From CAZUZD01 sp964624465 (GTDB lineage Bacteria; Planctomycetota; Planctomycetia; Isosphaerales; Isosphaeraceae), in the NCBI GenBank assembly GCA_964624465.1, contig CAZUZD010000145.1, positions 1 through 14,590 of the forward strand: 14,590 nucleotides of DNA, written 5' to 3'. The translations under genes and the position numbers were made by a program. How positions within the stretch are numbered: position 1 is the first letter of the stretch; each line of letters opens with the position of its first letter. Positions 12,599-14,590 of the stretch are shown here, piece after piece. The notes beneath the pieces were generated by a model. The model was not told the origin of the DNA and did no database searches. It was given only the letters and a program-made list of their open reading frames with translations.

Positions 12599-14395
12599 TC
12601 AGGTGGCCGCGGCCATGGCCCCGAGCTGGAGCACGGAGCGGTTCTGCTCCTTGACCAGGTAGTCGCGGCCGTACTTCACCAGGATGTGATCCCAGGGCAA
12701 CCGCTCGTCGACGGGTCGCTCGCGGTGCGAGTAGAAGGGCACGTCGATGCCGAGGTCGCGGAAGGTCTGCCACCAGATCTCGGGCTGGAAGTGCTCGCGC
12801 CAGGCGTCGAGCCGGGCCCCCCGGCGCCAGGCCTCTTCGAGGGCGACGGCCACGCGGCGGTCGCCGCGAGTCAGGATGCCTTCGAGGAGGCTGGTGTCGA
12901 TGTCGTGGCACTTGACCGTGACCGAGCGGATCTTGACCTGCGAGCGGAGGTAGCGGTGCGCCCACTCGAAGTAGTCGGCGCTCTGCATGCCGTTCCACTG
13001 GTAAGGCGTGTGGGGCTTGGGCACGAAGTTCGAGACGCTGGCGGTGACCTCGGCGTACTTGCCGGTCTCCTCGCGGCCGATGCGGGCGATCGTCTCGGCC
13101 ATCTCGATGATGCCATCGAGGTCGGCTGCACGCTCGCCGGGCAGGCCGCAGAGGAAGTACAGCTTGACCCGCCGCCACCCGCGCTTGAACGCCTCGCGGC
13201 AGCCCTCGTAGAGGTCCTGGTTGTTGATCGGCTTGCGGATCTGCTCACGCATGTCGTCTCGAGCCACCTCGGGCGCCAGCGTCAGGCCGCCGCGGCGGCC
13301 TTCCTCCAGCAGGGCCGGGATCTTCTTGAGCATCTCGGTGATGCGAAGGCTCGGCAGCGAGATCTTCACGCCCAGCGGGCTGAAGACGTCGCTCATGCGC
13401 TTCACCAGCTCCTCGAAGTGCGGGTAGTCGCTGGTGGAGAGCGACAGCAGGCTGATCTCGTCGTAGCCGGTGTTCTGGTAGGCGGCCATGGCGGCGTCGA
13501 TGATCGACTCGACGGTGCGGTACCGCAGCGGGCGCTTGATGACCGTGCTCTGGCAGAACCGGCACTGGTGCGGGCAGCCGCGCATGATCTCGATCGCGAT
13601 GCGGTCGTGCGCCGTCTCCACGAACGGCACGATGGGCCGGGTCGGCAGCGGGCTCTCGGCGGCGAAGTCGGTCACGACGCAGGGTCGGATCGTCTCGTGC
13701 GCCTCGTCGCGGGTCCGGACCAGGTCAACCTGGATGTTGTCCTCGTTGTAGACCGGCTCGTAGAAGCGGGGGACATAGGCCCAGGTGAACTGCGCGGCGA
13801 GCTTCGCGAGCTTGTCCTCGCGGGACAGGCCCGAGCCCTTGAGGGCCACCCAGGCCTCGCTGATCGCCGGCAGGCTGGGCTCGCCGTCGCCGATCACGAA
13901 CACGTCGATGAACGGCGCCAGCAGCTCGGGATTCTGCGACCCGGGGCCGCCGGCGACGACCAGGGTGTCGTCATCGCCGCGGTCGACGGCGTGCAGCGGC
14001 AGGCCGCCGAGGTCGAGCATGGTCAGGATGTTCGAGTAGCCGATCTCGTACTGGAGCGAGAAGCCGATCACGTCGAAGCGGTTCAGCGGCGTGAAGGTCT
14101 CGAGGCTGTAGAGCGGCACCTCGAACTTGCGGAGCGCGGCCTCGAAGTCGGGCAGGGGGGTGAAGGCCCGCTCGCAGGCCCAGCCCTCGTCATTCATGAG
14201 ACTGTAAAGCAGTTGCAGGCCGTGATGGCTCATCCCGAGCGAATACGCGTCGGGGAACGCCAGGCAGACCGTGCCGCGACACTCGCGATGGTCCTTGGCG
14301 ATCGTATTGAGCTCGCCCCCCAGGTACTGGGCGGGGGTCTGCACGCCGGGCAGGATCCGGGTGGTCACGAATTCCTTGAGCGCCTGGTTCAGCAT
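12599..14395 (-). CDS. B12-binding-like/radical SAM protein, TIGR03960 type
   Basis: A 598-aa cytoplasmic radical SAM protein. Residues about 40-180 resemble a degenerate B12-binding domain (CLAFPDAYSLGMSHHGLQLL at 44-63; GDGEPSLPA, 169-177). Residues about 262-500 are the radical SAM core with CPHQCRFC, i.e. Cys274, Cys278 and Cys281 binding the 4Fe-4S cluster (CX3CX2C). LYFLCGLPGE (412-421) and VSNFVPKPHTPYQW (454-467) are typical of the TIGR03960 group, which is widespread and without a proven function. In many bacteria it is fused or adjacent to a TIGR03936 (DUF2344) protein; none is seen here. ATG 14395 is chosen for GGAG about ten bases upstream, because 53 extra residues to 14554 are Arg/Gly-rich, and because the promoter at 14499-14527 lies inside that extension. 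Confidence 0.9.
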   Translation of the reverse strand: MLNQALKEFVTTRILPGVQTPAQYLGGELNTIAKDHRECRGTVCLAFPDAYSLGMSHHGLQLLYSLMNDEGWACERAFTPLPDFEAALRKFEVPLYSLETFTPLNRFDVIGFSLQYEIGYSNILTMLDLGGLPLHAVDRGDDDTLVVAGGPGSQNPELLAPFIDVFVIGDGEPSLPAISEAWVALKGSGLSREDKLAKLAAQFTWAYVPRFYEPVYNEDNIQVDLVRTRDEAHETIRPCVVTDFAAESPLPTRPIVPFVETAHDRIAIEIMRGCPHQCRFCQSTVIKRPLRYRTVESIIDAAMAAYQNTGYDEISLLSLSTSDYPHFEELVKRMSDVFSPLGVKISLPSLRITEMLKKIPALLEEGRRGGLTLAPEVARDDMREQIRKPINNQDLYEGCREAFKRGWRRVKLYFLCGLPGERAADLDGIIEMAETIARIGREETGKYAEVTASVSNFVPKPHTPYQWNGMQSADYFEWAHRYLRSQVKIRSVTVKCHDIDTSLLEGILTRGDRRVAVALEEAWRRGARLDAWREHFQPEIWWQTFRDLGIDVPFYSHRERPVDERLPWDHILVKYGRDYLVKEQNRSVLQLGAMAAAT

Positions 14396-14498
14396 CCGGC
14401 GAGCACTCCGACCGAAGGACACGGCTGGGCGGGGGGCCGCAAGGGGGCGTCTGGCACCGAGATCGGTCCCGATGCCGGTTCCCCGGCGGGCGACGCCG

Positions 14499-14527
14499 AT
14501 TGTAGCAATCCCGCGGTCCCCGGCCAA
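14499..14527 (-). promoter_or_regulatory. Promoter of the radical SAM gene
   Basis: On the minus strand TTGGCC (14522-14527), exactly 17 bases, then TACAAT (14499-14504). The -10 matches five of six and the -35 four of six. Start of transcription near 14492 gives a leader of about 95 bases and rules out translation from the longer open frame that starts at 14554. Confidence 0.6.
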
Positions 14528-14590
14528 CGCACGCCCTAAGACCGTGTAACTCAACCTCTTGCCGACCCGGGCTGTGGCATGACGATCGCA

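Noticed and set aside
12686..14539. Plus-strand open frame of 617 codons opposite the radical SAM gene
   Set aside because: The composition mirrors the codons of the opposite strand, with no motifs. The radical SAM frame has a CX3CX2C site and a promoter.
14396..14554. N-terminal extension of the radical SAM gene
   Set aside because: It contains the best promoter match of the region and translates to Arg/Gly-rich sequence unlike the family.

Overview
The window is very GC-rich, uses GTG starts freely (pdxA, dapB, the UDP-glucuronate decarboxylase and both large membrane-protein genes), and carries several short secreted or lipid-anchored proteins of unknown function. With a YfhO-type GT-C protein and a stand-alone TIGR03960-type radical SAM protein, this points to a planctomycete, most likely of the Isosphaeraceae/Gemmataceae type. 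That placement is inference from gene content and protein style; there is no rRNA in the window. No tRNA, rRNA, CRISPR, insertion sequence, integrase or phage gene was seen. It reads as ordinary chromosome.

Left part (1-5703), all on the minus strand. The N-terminus of a gene leaves the left edge (possibly type III glutamine synthetase). Above it are a promoter candidate and a GC hairpin that closes a metal-binding-type lipoprotein gene (506-1081). Next come an OB-fold/HD-domain nuclease of the YhaM type (1203-2279) and a likely three-gene unit transcribed dapB, then a 131-aa unknown protein, then UDP-glucuronate decarboxylase (4853 down to 2618). A 201-aa planctomycete-style unknown membrane or lipoprotein (5098-5703) precedes dapB and is separated from it by a very strong two-part hairpin (5004-5053).

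Middle (5704-8019). A roughly 320-base divergent control region separates the minus-strand genes from a plus-strand set: a 51-aa lipoprotein too short for usual ORF cut-offs (6023-6178), pdxA (6225-7274), and a secreted Tll0287-like (DUF3365) mono-haem protein with its own promoter (7465-8019).

Right part (8098-14395), minus strand. A radical SAM protein of the TIGR03960 type is read first from a good sigma70-like promoter (about 14499-14527) and is followed by a hairpin. A pair of large multi-pass membrane proteins follows, a 557-aa GT-C-like protein and an 878-aa YfhO-family protein, separated by 43 bases and probably co-transcribed.

Functionally the window mixes core metabolism (DAP/lysine, pyridoxal phosphate or a related PdxA reaction, UDP-xylose) with envelope functions (YfhO/GT-C pair, lipoproteins, secreted haem protein). 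The presumed terminators are GC hairpins without U-tracts. No obvious new multi-gene defence or mobile system was found. The least understood items are the 201-aa cysteine-rich protein, the CC-x2-C lipoprotein, the 131-aa dapB neighbour and the three-segment RNA structure at 2515-2554.
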